From Eutrophobius brisbanensis (GTDB lineage Bacteria > Pseudomonadota > Gammaproteobacteria > Eutrophobiales > Eutrophobiaceae), in the NCBI GenBank assembly GCA_038131795.1, contig JAYPQE010000003.1, forward strand, positions 1,364,001 through 1,428,000: a stretch of 64,000 bases of DNA. Direction: 5' to 3'. Of the stretch, positions 44,918-53,441 are shown piece after piece. Under the pieces are notes generated by a model. That model worked only from the letters and a program-made list of their open reading frames with translations, did not search any database and was not told the origin of the DNA. A program made the translations under genes and the position numbers. Position 1 is the stretch's first letter; every line of letters starts with the position of its first letter.

Positions 44918-45637
44918 TTAAAAATAGTCCTTAAGATTTTTTTCTATAACCGACACGGTAATACTCCCCAGGCCATCGACCTTACCCACCATCACATCAC
45001 CCACATTCACCGGCCTCACGCCTTTAGGGGTACCGGTCATAATAATGTCACCCGGCAACAGGGGTTCGAATTTTGAAAGATAGGCAATGGTTTCCTCCAC
45101 CGACCATATCAACATATTGATATTGGATGATTGGCGGGTTTCACCATTTACTTCCACGGAGATCTCAGCATCCTCAGGATGACCGATATCACTGGCAAGA
45201 TACAGATCTCCTATGGGAGCAGACATGAAGAAAGACTTACCAAGGTCCCAGGGCCGGCCCATGTTCCGTGCCTGCATTTGCAGGTCCCTTCGGGTCATGT
45301 CCAGGCCCACGGCATAGCCGGTGATATGTTCTCTGGCCTTATCTTTTTCTATCTCATAGGCCACGCTGCCAATGGCCACCACCATTTCAATCTCATGTTG
45401 ATAATCACTGGTCATGGGCGGGTATGGGACGTCTGCCTTGCCATCTTCCATGGGTACAACTGCATTGGCCGGCTTCATAAAGAAAAACGGCGGCTCACGT
45501 TCAACATCGCCTCCCATTTCCCGGGCATGGTCTTCATAATTACGGCCTACACAAAATACCCGGTTTACCGGAAAACAGGATGACTGGCCGGCAACTCTTA
45601 AAAAATTCACATCGGGTTGTGCAATGATATAGTCCAT
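44918..45637 (-). CDS. Fumarylpyruvate hydrolase, FAH family
   Basis: 239 residues, the short form of the fumarylacetoacetate hydrolase fold: VFCVGRNYEDHAREMGG, FFMKPANAVVPM, YQHEIEMVVAIG with the metal-binding glutamates, and LPGDIIMTGTPKGV. It splits fumarylpyruvate to fumarate and pyruvate, the last step of the gentisate route. It lies between gentisate dioxygenase and the Rieske alpha gene with gaps of 21 and 10 bases. Confidence 0.88.
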   Translation of the reverse strand: MDYIIAQPDVNFLRVAGQSSCFPVNRVFCVGRNYEDHAREMGGDVEREPPFFFMKPANAVVPMEDGKADVPYPPMTSDYQHEIEMVVAIGSVAYEIEKDKAREHITGYAVGLDMTRRDLQMQARNMGRPWDLGKSFFMSAPIGDLYLASDIGHPEDAEISVEVNGETRQSSNINMLIWSVEETIAYLSKFEPLLPGDIIMTGTPKGVRPVNVGDVMVGKVDGLGSITVSVIEKNLKDYF

Positions 45638-45658
45638 TTAAGATCTCTCCTTAATTTA

Positions 45659-46675
45659 TTATTGTTTATCTTCGCGCCACAGTCCAAGTGATTCCTGTAC
45701 CGGCCTGTCGGAAAAACTGAACAGGAATGTGTCTGGTGTAGATTGAAAACGGTAATGCGTCCAGGACGGAATTACAAAGACGTCCTTTTCATTGAATGCA
45801 TAAGACTCACCGGCAATCTCCACAACACCACTGCCTTCCAGACAGGCAAACACAGTACTGTCTGTGGCGCGATAGGCTGCCGTTTCATAACCTGCAGGCA
45901 ATAATTGTATGAATGACCCAATGGTGGGGATAGGTGATTTCCCGGTGGCTGGGTTGAGAAACCTCATCTTATAACCAAAGTGCCGATCCGGATCTGTATT
46001 TGATAGTGCTATCAAGGTGCTTCTGGTCTTTGCAAATGGGTAGACAAATATTCTGGCAGGTTCATTAGGGTCCTGTTTAAAATCCACAGGGGCCATATTG
46101 GAACCGTATCTTGCCAACGCATCACCCTCGGGACGTGTAGTGGTCTGCACGTCTTCTTTTGCATTTTCCATAAAACCGGCCTCAAGAAACTGCACCATGG
46201 GAATGTCCAGACCATCCAGCCAGATCACGGGCTCATTCCCTTCATTACCATGATCATGCCAGGTATAGGCGGGTGTGATTATAAAATCACCATGGCGCAT
46301 GATGGTGCGCTCCCCATCCACTGCGGTATAGGCCCCTTCCCCATCCAGTACCAGTCTTAACGCGGTTTGAGAATGGCGATGTGACGGGGCCACTTCCCCC
46401 GGCAATATCAGCTGTAATCCTGCATAGATACTCTGGGTGATCCTGGATTGACCCTGTTGCGCCGGGTTCTCAAGGATCAATACCCTTCTCACGGCTTCCT
46501 TGGCCGTGACTAACTGACCCGCCTCAAGGATATAGTCCCTGATATCTTCAAAGTGCCAGATGGCAGGCTGGATTAATGTTTTGGGCTCCGGGGGAACGAG
46601 CGCATCCAGCACTTCCCACAGTGGCGTGAGGTTACGCTCATTAATTGTTTGGTAAAATTGCTTTAAGTCATTCAT
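45659..46675 (-). CDS. Gentisate 1,2-dioxygenase
   Basis: 338 residues, bicupin. The iron-site histidines are H99 and H101 (PSHRHSQTALRLVLDGEG) with a third at H140 or H142 (TWHDHG). The second cupin holds SGVVEIAGESYAFNEKDVFV and SWTHYRF. It opens gentisate between C1 and C2 to maleylpyruvate in the cytoplasm. It is the first gene of the operon, with a candidate promoter about 50 bases upstream and an insertion sequence beyond that. Confidence 0.9.
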   Translation of the reverse strand: MNDLKQFYQTINERNLTPLWEVLDALVPPEPKTLIQPAIWHFEDIRDYILEAGQLVTAKEAVRRVLILENPAQQGQSRITQSIYAGLQLILPGEVAPSHRHSQTALRLVLDGEGAYTAVDGERTIMRHGDFIITPAYTWHDHGNEGNEPVIWLDGLDIPMVQFLEAGFMENAKEDVQTTTRPEGDALARYGSNMAPVDFKQDPNEPARIFVYPFAKTRSTLIALSNTDPDRHFGYKMRFLNPATGKSPIPTIGSFIQLLPAGYETAAYRATDSTVFACLEGSGVVEIAGESYAFNEKDVFVIPSWTHYRFQSTPDTFLFSFSDRPVQESLGLWREDKQ

Positions 46676-46722
46676 TAAACCTGTTCCTCACGCTCGTTCT
46701 GGAATCTGTATTTTCTGACAGA

Positions 46723-46750
46723 ATTATATCTAAGCGTATTTTAGCGTCAG
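46723..46750 (-). promoter_or_regulatory. Candidate sigma-70 promoter of the gentisate operon
   Basis: On the minus strand, CTGACG (46745-46750) and TATAAT (46723-46728) are 16 bases apart. An inverted repeat TCTGT/ACAGA (46705-46709, 46718-46722) lies right after it, at the likely transcription start. The insertion sequence begins 61 bases upstream of the -35. Confidence 0.45.
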
Positions 46751-46866
46751 ATAAACTATTACCAGATTTAATTATATATAGTATGCATAAAATTAATAAT
46801 AGTAATCAATGTGACCTGCCCCCAGTAACGGTACCACTTCTTAAGTTAGGATTTGTATTCAATTGA

Positions 46867-47646
46867 CTACTGTACTCCTTGATGGGTTGGCATGACAAAT
46901 CTTGGTGATATCGTCTGCGTCATGACGGTCTGCGGTGCCGGTGATCGGTATCCGAGTGAACTGTGTGGAAGTACTGTATTGTAGTGACGCCGCCACTGTT
47001 CGATCAGGATCTGCGCTTCTTTCAAGGTATAAAATATCTCACCATTCAGCAGCTCGTCTCGCAATTTGCCGTTGAAGCTTTCGTTATAGCCATTCTCCCA
47101 GGGACTGCCAGGTTCAATAAACAAGGTCCGAACCCTGGCCGCTGACAACCACTCCCGTACCGCAACAGCCGTAAACTCTGCACCATTATCTGAACGAATG
47201 TGCTCAGGTGCACCACGCTCAGTGAAGAGGTCATAAAGACAATCCAGGACATCGGTTGAGTTGAGCTGCCACCGGGTCCGGATCGCCAGGCACTCATGGG
47301 TATATTCATCAATGACGGTCAACATCCGAAAGGCCTTGCCATTGTGTGTCCGCTCCATCACAAAGTCATAGGACCAGACATGATTCGGATGGGTAGCGCG
47401 TAATCGGATGCAGGAGCCATCATTCAACCATAACCGCGCCCGTTTCGGCTGCTTTTGCGGGACTTTGAGTCCTTCCCTGCGCCAGATCCGTTCTACCCGT
47501 TTATGGTTGACCTGCCAGCCCTGACGATTCAACAACGCCGTCACGCGACGATAGCCATAACGGCCATATTCCGTTGCTAAATCAATGATGGATCGCGTTA
47601 ACATTGATTCATCTTCCCGCAAGACACAGGTACGACGTTGGGTCAT
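46867..47646 (-). CDS. IS3-family transposase OrfB
   Basis: 259 residues from the first ATG. The rve integrase core is complete: aspartate in LTVIDEYTHECLAI, aspartate in IRSDNGAEFTAV, and glutamate in WENGYNESFNGKLRDE about 35 residues later (DDE). The frame stays open upstream of the ATG as far as the end of orfA (text LSPERRRQCVQHVQQQLGVS), as expected for a product made by -1 frameshifting from orfA. Start given is the first ATG; the natural product is probably the OrfAB fusion. Confidence 0.85.
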   Translation of the reverse strand: MTQRRTCVLREDESMLTRSIIDLATEYGRYGYRRVTALLNRQGWQVNHKRVERIWRREGLKVPQKQPKRARLWLNDGSCIRLRATHPNHVWSYDFVMERTHNGKAFRMLTVIDEYTHECLAIRTRWQLNSTDVLDCLYDLFTERGAPEHIRSDNGAEFTAVAVREWLSAARVRTLFIEPGSPWENGYNESFNGKLRDELLNGEIFYTLKEAQILIEQWRRHYNTVLPHSSLGYRSPAPQTVMTQTISPRFVMPTHQGVQ

Positions 47647-47738
47647 ACGGGGTTGCCTGATAATTCGACAGGCCCGACGTTCCGATACCCCAAGCTGCTG
47701 CTGGACATGCTGTACACATTGTCGCCGCCGCTCGGGGC

Positions 47739-48017
47739 TTAGTAGTTTCCCTTGAGGGCCTCATTCAGGATGTCTTTGTCGAGGGACAAATCCGCCACCA
47801 TCTTCTTCAGGCGGGCATTCTCTTTTTCCAGTTCCTTCAACCGTTTTGCCTGGTTAATCTGCAGACCACCGTACTCTTTCCGCCAGCGGTAATAACTCTA
47901 TTCAGTAAAGCCCAGATGCTTGCAGGCCTGGCCGGTGGTTTTACCCTTATCGACTTCAATTTCAACCAATCGCAGGAGCTTGATGATCTCTTCAGGGGAG
48001 TAGTGTTTGCGTGGCAT
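47739..48017 (-). pseudogene. IS3-family OrfA with amber stop at codon 40
   Basis: ATG at 48017, stop TAA at 47739-47741, 92 codons. Text: MPRKHYSPEEIIKLLRLVE, then GQACKHLGFTE, then TAG (47898-47900) where related OrfA proteins carry glutamine before SYYRWRKEYGG (CAG to TAG). The helix-turn-helix and leucine-zipper parts are otherwise intact. With a truncated OrfA the OrfAB transposase cannot be made by frameshifting, so the element is probably inactive. Confidence 0.75.
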
Positions 48018-48092
48018 GTTTGACCTCCTTAGTGGTCCAGTTTAAGCTAGTTTCTAACTTAAAACCTGGTACCGTTTTAGGGGGGCAGGTCA

Positions 48093-48434
48093 TTCTTATA
48101 ATTCAATATAATTTGATTGATACAGATACAAAAAGACAGAACCTGATTCTTCCAGGGGCATGCCGAATCTCACGACTGTCAGATAATAATAGTGTCAGAT
48201 AATAATAATATTAAATAGGTTGGGGGTTCAGGGACTGTCCACGGTTATATAATATAACTTGTGTAGAACTATGAATTACGACGATGTTATTACGTTTTAC
48301 ACTGATCCATAATACTATTCACATAATTCTCCATTTAGCTTCTATAAATTTTATCATGTAGTCCTGAAGGTAGTCCCATTAGAAAAATTTGCCAGTATAG
48401 AAATATTAAATATTGTATAGATAAATAAATAGTC
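48093..48434. other. AT-rich gap with a 16-base tandem repeat
   Basis: Between the insertion sequence and a TonB-type receptor gene. TGTCAGATAATAATA(G/A) occurs twice in tandem at 48177-48208 (15 of 16 bases the same). No other feature seen. The receptor's promoter must lie in the last part but is not clear. Confidence 0.5.
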
Positions 48435-50555
48435 ATGAACTTACTAAAACAATCGTTTGCAATTTTTCTTATATTGTTAATGAATAATACCTGGGGACAG
48501 GGAGACGAGTCGGATTTACCCAGGATGGATCCTGATGCATTTCCTAACACAGATCTGGTCACTTACCCGGTAGGATATTTTGAACGATTTAATCCAATAT
48601 CGGCCCTGGATATGGTCAGGCAGGTCCCGGGTTTTCAATTTGAAGATAATGCATTTACCCAGGATGTCAGAGGATTTGGTGATGGATCGGGGAATGTCCT
48701 CATAGATGATCGCCGTCCCAGTGCCAAACAGGACAACCTGTCTGCCATCCTTGAACGAATCCCTGCCGACAGTGTGGCCCGGCTGGAGTTGATACGGGGA
48801 CAGGTCCGCAATATCGATTTGCGAGGACAGTCTGCCGTGGTCAACGTCATCTTGAAAGAAGGCACACCTGCCACCATTCAATGGAAAACGGCCATCAGAA
48901 AGACCTTTCAACATGGACCGTTGGAGCCGGAAGGCAGTGTCTCCCTGGCACATAACTGGAAGGGAATCGAATACAACATTGGCGTGAAAGCAAATACATT
49001 TACCTTTGGCCGGCTTGGAGACGAACAGTTTTTTGATAGCAACGGCGACCTGGAAGAACGTCGTGTGGAAGACAGGTACAACAAGATCACTTTTGTCCTG
49101 GCCAACATGAACCTGGCCGGTTGGCTGGGTGATACATTTATGCAGCTCAACGGTATCTTTGATTATCAAAAGTGGAAAAACGAAAATGAAATTGACCGGT
49201 TTATCCAGGTACCCAGTGTGCAGCGCAAGTTTTTATTTGAAGATCCACAGGATATACCATTTTACGAGCTCGGATTTGACATGGAGCGCTCACTCTTGCC
49301 TTCACTGACTGCTAAAGGAATTATCCTGTTTGTCACCGGCAAGGAGGAGTTTTCATCGCGCCAGACTAATATAGATGAAAACGGGCAACAGACCCTGGAC
49401 CGGCTTGCTATTGGCGAGAAAGATGAGCAAGAGTTTATCACCCGGATTGAGTTTGACTGGACCCAACTTGACGGCCATCTGGTCCAGGCCAATTTTGAAC
49501 GGGCGGTAAACACCCTGGATAATTCCCTGACCCAGACAGATGATACCGGGGCGGGTCCTGTAGAAGTGGACGTGCCCGGGGCCAATTCAAAGATTAAGGA
49601 AGAACGCTGGGACCTGCTGGTGAAGGATACCTGGTTGCTGGGTAAGTTTGAACTGGACTATGGTCTGGGGGCCGAGACGTCAACCATTACCCAGACAGGA
49701 GACTCGGAGCTGGAACGGGATTTCTTTTTTCTAAAACCTCAGGCAAACCTGACCTACAACTGGGAAAACAATGATCAATCCAGGCTCAGTATTCTCCGGG
49801 AGGTGGCACAGCTTGACCTTGAAGATTTTGTCTCAGGGACAGAATTTATCGATAATGATGTGGCCCTGGGTAACCCCAACATCAAACCGGACGCTACCTG
49901 GAAGCTTGAGCTTAGCCATGAGAGTCGATTTGGTGAGGGTGTTTTTAAGGTCACCCTGTTTCATGACTGGATTGCCGATATACTGGATCTGCTACCAATT
50001 ACGGACACGTTTGAGGCCCCGGGCAATATCGGTAATGGCCGCCGCTGGGGGACCAGGCTGGAAGGGACTATTCCTTTAGGTTGGATAGGGCTTTCCGGTG
50101 CCAAGCTCAATTTTAATGCCCGTATTCAGGACTCCTCGGTGACCGATCCCGTCACCGGTGAGAAGCGGGTGCTGTCCATCGCCATACCCTCCACCGGAAT
50201 GATGAGTGTGGATCTCGAAAACAGCTACGCCTACCAGCTTGAATACCGCCAGGACTTCCAGACCCAGCAGATAGCCTGGGGCTGGCGGCTTTCAGAACGC
50301 GGCAACCAGTACCAGTATAAAGTAAACGAGCTGGTGGTCTTTGATGAAGGGACCGAAATAAATGCGTTTATCGAAACCACTCGTTGGTTTGGAATCAAGA
50401 TCAGGGTGGACCTCGAAAACGCAACCAATGATCATCTGCTTCGTAACCGGACCATATACACTGGCAGGCGTGGACTGACACCCATTGATTCCACCATTGA
50501 CCGGGACCGTACCCGAGGTGTCCGTGCGGCCCTGAGGTTCAGTGGAAATTTTTAA
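48435..50555 (+). CDS. TonB-dependent receptor-type outer-membrane protein, paralogue B
   Basis: 706 residues; signal peptide ends near NTWGQG. Plug text ALDMVRQVPGFQFEDN, RGFGDGSGNVLIDDRRPS, IPADSVARLELIRGQVRNID and AVVNVILKEGTPATIQWK; the barrel has DDTGAGPVEVDVPGANSK, GDSELERDFFFLKPQA and DFVSGTEFIDNDVALGNPNI, and ends AALRFSGNF. Much closer to paralogue C (55147-57282) than to A. Next gene on the same strand is boxC after about 315 bases. Likely imports a substrate of the nearby catabolic genes; which one is unknown. Confidence 0.78.
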   Translation: MNLLKQSFAIFLILLMNNTWGQGDESDLPRMDPDAFPNTDLVTYPVGYFERFNPISALDMVRQVPGFQFEDNAFTQDVRGFGDGSGNVLIDDRRPSAKQDNLSAILERIPADSVARLELIRGQVRNIDLRGQSAVVNVILKEGTPATIQWKTAIRKTFQHGPLEPEGSVSLAHNWKGIEYNIGVKANTFTFGRLGDEQFFDSNGDLEERRVEDRYNKITFVLANMNLAGWLGDTFMQLNGIFDYQKWKNENEIDRFIQVPSVQRKFLFEDPQDIPFYELGFDMERSLLPSLTAKGIILFVTGKEEFSSRQTNIDENGQQTLDRLAIGEKDEQEFITRIEFDWTQLDGHLVQANFERAVNTLDNSLTQTDDTGAGPVEVDVPGANSKIKEERWDLLVKDTWLLGKFELDYGLGAETSTITQTGDSELERDFFFLKPQANLTYNWENNDQSRLSILREVAQLDLEDFVSGTEFIDNDVALGNPNIKPDATWKLELSHESRFGEGVFKVTLFHDWIADILDLLPITDTFEAPGNIGNGRRWGTRLEGTIPLGWIGLSGAKLNFNARIQDSSVTDPVTGEKRVLSIAIPSTGMMSVDLENSYAYQLEYRQDFQTQQIAWGWRLSERGNQYQYKVNELVVFDEGTEINAFIETTRWFGIKIRVDLENATNDHLLRNRTIYTGRRGLTPIDSTIDRDRTRGVRAALRFSGNF

Positions 50556-50870
50556 ATATTGCCCACTGTAGATTACAAGAGCAGATGAATCTCTTATACG
50601 ATTTATAATTTTCAAACCCTCACGTTACTCACTGATTAGAATCTATTGTTCTAAGCGTAAGTAACGGCTATTTCTGCATTTTAATACTTATTCTAATTTC
50701 GTATGTATTCCAACTATGGCAGTAGATTCGGGCATTCCTTAACTTTTTAAAATGCATTATATTTCATAATTAAAAATATTATTGTTATATATTACATTAT
50801 ATTATAAGGTTACTAAAATAATATCCACGCCCGATTGAGGCCTGACGACAACTAAAAGGTGACTAAAGAC
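50556..50870 (+). other. AT-rich gap upstream of boxC
   Basis: Very AT-rich, especially 50750-50820. No hairpin with a T run that I trust and no small ORF of note. The ribosome site AAGGTGA (50856-50862) for boxC is at its end. Confidence 0.4.
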
Positions 50871-52523
50871 ATGATCGATTTTCAAACTAATCCAAATAAA
50901 TACAAACACTGGAAGCTGGCCTTTGATGGTGAGGTTGCCACCCTGACCATGGACGTGAATCCTACAGAGACACTGGCGGAAGGTTATGAGTTAAAAATGA
51001 ACTCCTACGATCTCGGAGTGGATATTGAATTATACGATGCCGTACAACGCCTGCGCTTTGAACACCCGGAAGTCAAAACCGTAATCCTGAATTCCGGTAA
51101 AGAAAATATTTTCTGTGCCGGTGCCAATATCAAAATGCTTGGTGTCTCCCCTCACGCCCACAAGGTGAATTTCTGTAAGTTCACCAACGAAACGCGAAAC
51201 TCCATAGAAGACGCCAGCGATAACTCACAGCAACATTACCTGTGTGCCATTAAAGGCGTCTCTGCCGGTGGTGGTTACGAGCTGGCCCTGGCCACCGACT
51301 ACATCATGTTGGCCGATGATGGTAACTCTGCAGTTTCCCTGCCAGAGGTACCTCTGCTTGCGGTGCTACCCGGCACAGGCGGTCTCACCCGGGTAGTAGA
51401 CAAGCGTAAAGTTCGCCGCGATATCGCCGACTTCTTCTGTACCGTGGAAGAAGGTGTGCGTGGCAAGCGTGCCGTAGACTGGCGTCTGGTGGATGAAACT
51501 GTACCCACCTCACGTTTTAACGAGGCGGTACAGGAAAAGGCCAGGGACATGGCAAAGACCTCCGACCGTCCCGCTGATGAAAAAGGTGTGGAGTTCACCC
51601 AACTGGAGCGTGAGTTCAGTGATGATACCGTCAAGTATGCCCACATTACTATAGAAATGAATCGCGAGTTACGTGTTGCCATCATTACCTTGAAGGCACC
51701 TGAAGGTGTCCCTGCCGGGTTGACCCTGGAAGAAGCGGAATCACAGGGGACAGATTTCTGGCCACTGGCTATCTGCCGTGAGCTGGATGACGCCATTTTG
51801 CATATGCGAACCAATGAACTGGAGATCGGCACCCTGGTATTCAAGACAGAAGGTGATGCAGAAGTGGTCCAGGTCTATGACGAGTTCGTCAACAAAAACC
51901 AGCACCACTGGTTGATGCGCGAAATCACCCTGTACTGGAGGCGTACCCTCAAGCGTGTAGACCTGACTTCACGCACCCTGTTTGCCTTTGTTGAACAGGG
52001 CAGTTGCTTTGTCGGTGTACTAGCGGAGTTACTGTTTGCAGTTGACCGCAGCTACATGCTGGAAGATAAGCTTGAAGGTGACAACCGTCCGGCAGCCACC
52101 ATAATGTTGACCGATTCCAATTTCGGTACGTACACCATGTCAAACGGCATTAGCCGTCTTGAAACCCGCTTTCTCGGTGAACCGGAAAGTGTGGAAGCAG
52201 CCCGTAAGACCATCGACACTGCACTGGATGCCAGGCGCTGTGAAGAACTCCACCTGGTGACCTTTGTGATCGACTCTCTGGACTGGGAAGACGAACTGCG
52301 CCTGCTACTGGAAGAACGCTGCAGTTATTCCCCGGACAGTCTGACAGGTATGGAGGCAAACCTTCGCTTCGCCGGACCGGAGACCATGGAGACAAAAATT
52401 TTCGGCCGCCTGACAGCATGGCAAAACTGGATCTTCCAGCGTCCCAATGCCGTTGGTGAGCAGGGCGCACTGCGTCTTTATGGTACCGGCGCACGGGCCA
52501 ATTACGATTTAAAACGAGTCTAA
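50871..52523 (+). CDS. boxC: Benzoyl-CoA-dihydrodiol lyase
   Basis: 550 residues from the ATG at 50871, chosen for AAGGTGA eight bases before it (a GTG at 50859 lies inside that site). Crotonase-fold text specific to BoxC: KYKHWKLAFDGEVATLTMD, LKMNSYDLGVDIELYDAVQR, RFEHPEVKTVILNSGKENIF, CAGANIKMLGVS, and a C-terminal GALRLYGTGARANYDLKRV. BoxC cleaves the dihydrodiol formed from benzoyl-CoA epoxide and releases formate and 3,4-dehydroadipyl-CoA semialdehyde. BoxA and BoxB, which make its substrate, are not in the window; a benzoate-CoA ligase-like gene is at 8027-9607. Confidence 0.9.
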   Translation: MIDFQTNPNKYKHWKLAFDGEVATLTMDVNPTETLAEGYELKMNSYDLGVDIELYDAVQRLRFEHPEVKTVILNSGKENIFCAGANIKMLGVSPHAHKVNFCKFTNETRNSIEDASDNSQQHYLCAIKGVSAGGGYELALATDYIMLADDGNSAVSLPEVPLLAVLPGTGGLTRVVDKRKVRRDIADFFCTVEEGVRGKRAVDWRLVDETVPTSRFNEAVQEKARDMAKTSDRPADEKGVEFTQLEREFSDDTVKYAHITIEMNRELRVAIITLKAPEGVPAGLTLEEAESQGTDFWPLAICRELDDAILHMRTNELEIGTLVFKTEGDAEVVQVYDEFVNKNQHHWLMREITLYWRRTLKRVDLTSRTLFAFVEQGSCFVGVLAELLFAVDRSYMLEDKLEGDNRPAATIMLTDSNFGTYTMSNGISRLETRFLGEPESVEAARKTIDTALDARRCEELHLVTFVIDSLDWEDELRLLLEERCSYSPDSLTGMEANLRFAGPETMETKIFGRLTAWQNWIFQRPNAVGEQGALRLYGTGARANYDLKRV

Positions 52524-52544
52524 TAACGATTTATATATATCCGA

Positions 52545-52649
52545 CTAATAGAGGCATTCTCCACCATCTGCCGTCAGAACGGCATGGACTGGTCACAGTT
52601 GAAAAATAAAATGAAAGACTCCGGCCGATATCATGTTGAGACTTACTAG
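52545..52649 (+). pseudogene. C-terminal remnant of an unrecognised gene
   Basis: Directly after boxC and in its frame, beyond two stop codons, 33 or so codons read as a good protein end: AFSTICRQNGMDWSQLKNKM, then KDSGRYHVETY and TAG (52647-52649). There is no proper start codon or ribosome site. It looks like the tail of a gene whose front was deleted, perhaps another box or aromatic gene. I do not recognise the family. Confidence 0.3.
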
Positions 52650-52722
52650 AAAAAGTTGGTCTCAAAAAATAAGATCTAAATAACAATGCAATATTAAGAT
52701 AAGTATTCAGAAGGAATTCAGC

Positions 52723-53367
52723 ATGAAGAAAACTAAATGTGTGGCCGTTTCATTACTTTCTCTAATGATAGCAATGACATCGATGGGATATGCACAGGAA
52801 CCTGCTCCAGCCCGTATACCTTTGGTACCATTGGATACGGAAGATCCGGTACTCAAACCTGTATTTGATGATATAAAGGCTAGAGGCGGCGTACCAAGCT
52901 ATATGCACAGGACCATTGGCAACGCACCTGAAATCTTCAAGGCATTTGCTAGTGTGGCCTGGGCAATCAGACGAGATGCAGTCCTTCCCCGGATTGAGCG
53001 TGAATTAATAATTCTTCGCGCAACGCAATTGGAAAAAGGTGATTATGAATTTTTTGCTCACACTGGAATGGCCCTCAGCTGCGGACTGACTGAGGAACAA
53101 ATTAACACCCTGGAGAACTGGCAGGACAGTGATCTTTACACTGACCGACAGAGAGCGATCCTTGCTTACGCTGACGGACTTGCACATCCGGATAGTGTCG
53201 ATGAAAAAACATTTAATAATCTCAAGCAATTTTTTAACGCAAGGGAAATAGTTGAGTTGACCGTCACTGCAAATTTTTACACAGCCGCAGCAAGAAATAC
53301 CCGTGCGCTTGATGTAAAGATTGATGACGACAAATGGCAGGCATCGTATGGCAAGTGTGTCGAATAA
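52723..53367 (+). CDS. Exported carboxymuconolactone decarboxylase-family protein
   Basis: 214 residues with a signal peptide (VSLLSLMIAMTSMGYAQ). The CMD/AhpD-like helical core is seen in PRIERELIILRATQLEKGDY, FFAHTGMALSCGLTEEQI and DRQRAILAYADGLAHP. The redox CxxC of AhpD is missing (one cysteine only). True 4-carboxymuconolactone decarboxylases are cytoplasmic; exported relatives are frequent in aromatic gene clusters but their reaction is unknown. It follows boxC and its remnant by under 200 bases on the same strand. AGAAGGAATTC gives a ribosome site. Confidence 0.75.
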   Translation: MKKTKCVAVSLLSLMIAMTSMGYAQEPAPARIPLVPLDTEDPVLKPVFDDIKARGGVPSYMHRTIGNAPEIFKAFASVAWAIRRDAVLPRIERELIILRATQLEKGDYEFFAHTGMALSCGLTEEQINTLENWQDSDLYTDRQRAILAYADGLAHPDSVDEKTFNNLKQFFNAREIVELTVTANFYTAAARNTRALDVKIDDDKWQASYGKCVE

Positions 53368-53441
53368 AAAATAAAATTATAGAAAAGAAATAGAATTCAA
53401 AACTGTATTTATATCAAGCGACTCCTGCAATTAAATAGTTC

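Larger units (their letters stand above)
46812..48092 (-). mobile_element. IS3-family insertion sequence, IS407-like
   Basis: 1281 bases bounded by imperfect terminal inverted repeats: the left end starts TGACCTGCCCCC and continues to ACGGTACC and TTAAGTTAG; the right end, read inward, starts TGACCTGCCCCC and has the same ACGGTACC and TTAAGTTAG blocks. It carries orfA (with a nonsense codon) and orfB. The bases next to the ends (AATG left, TTCT right) are not a direct repeat, so no target duplication is evident. Confidence 0.85.
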
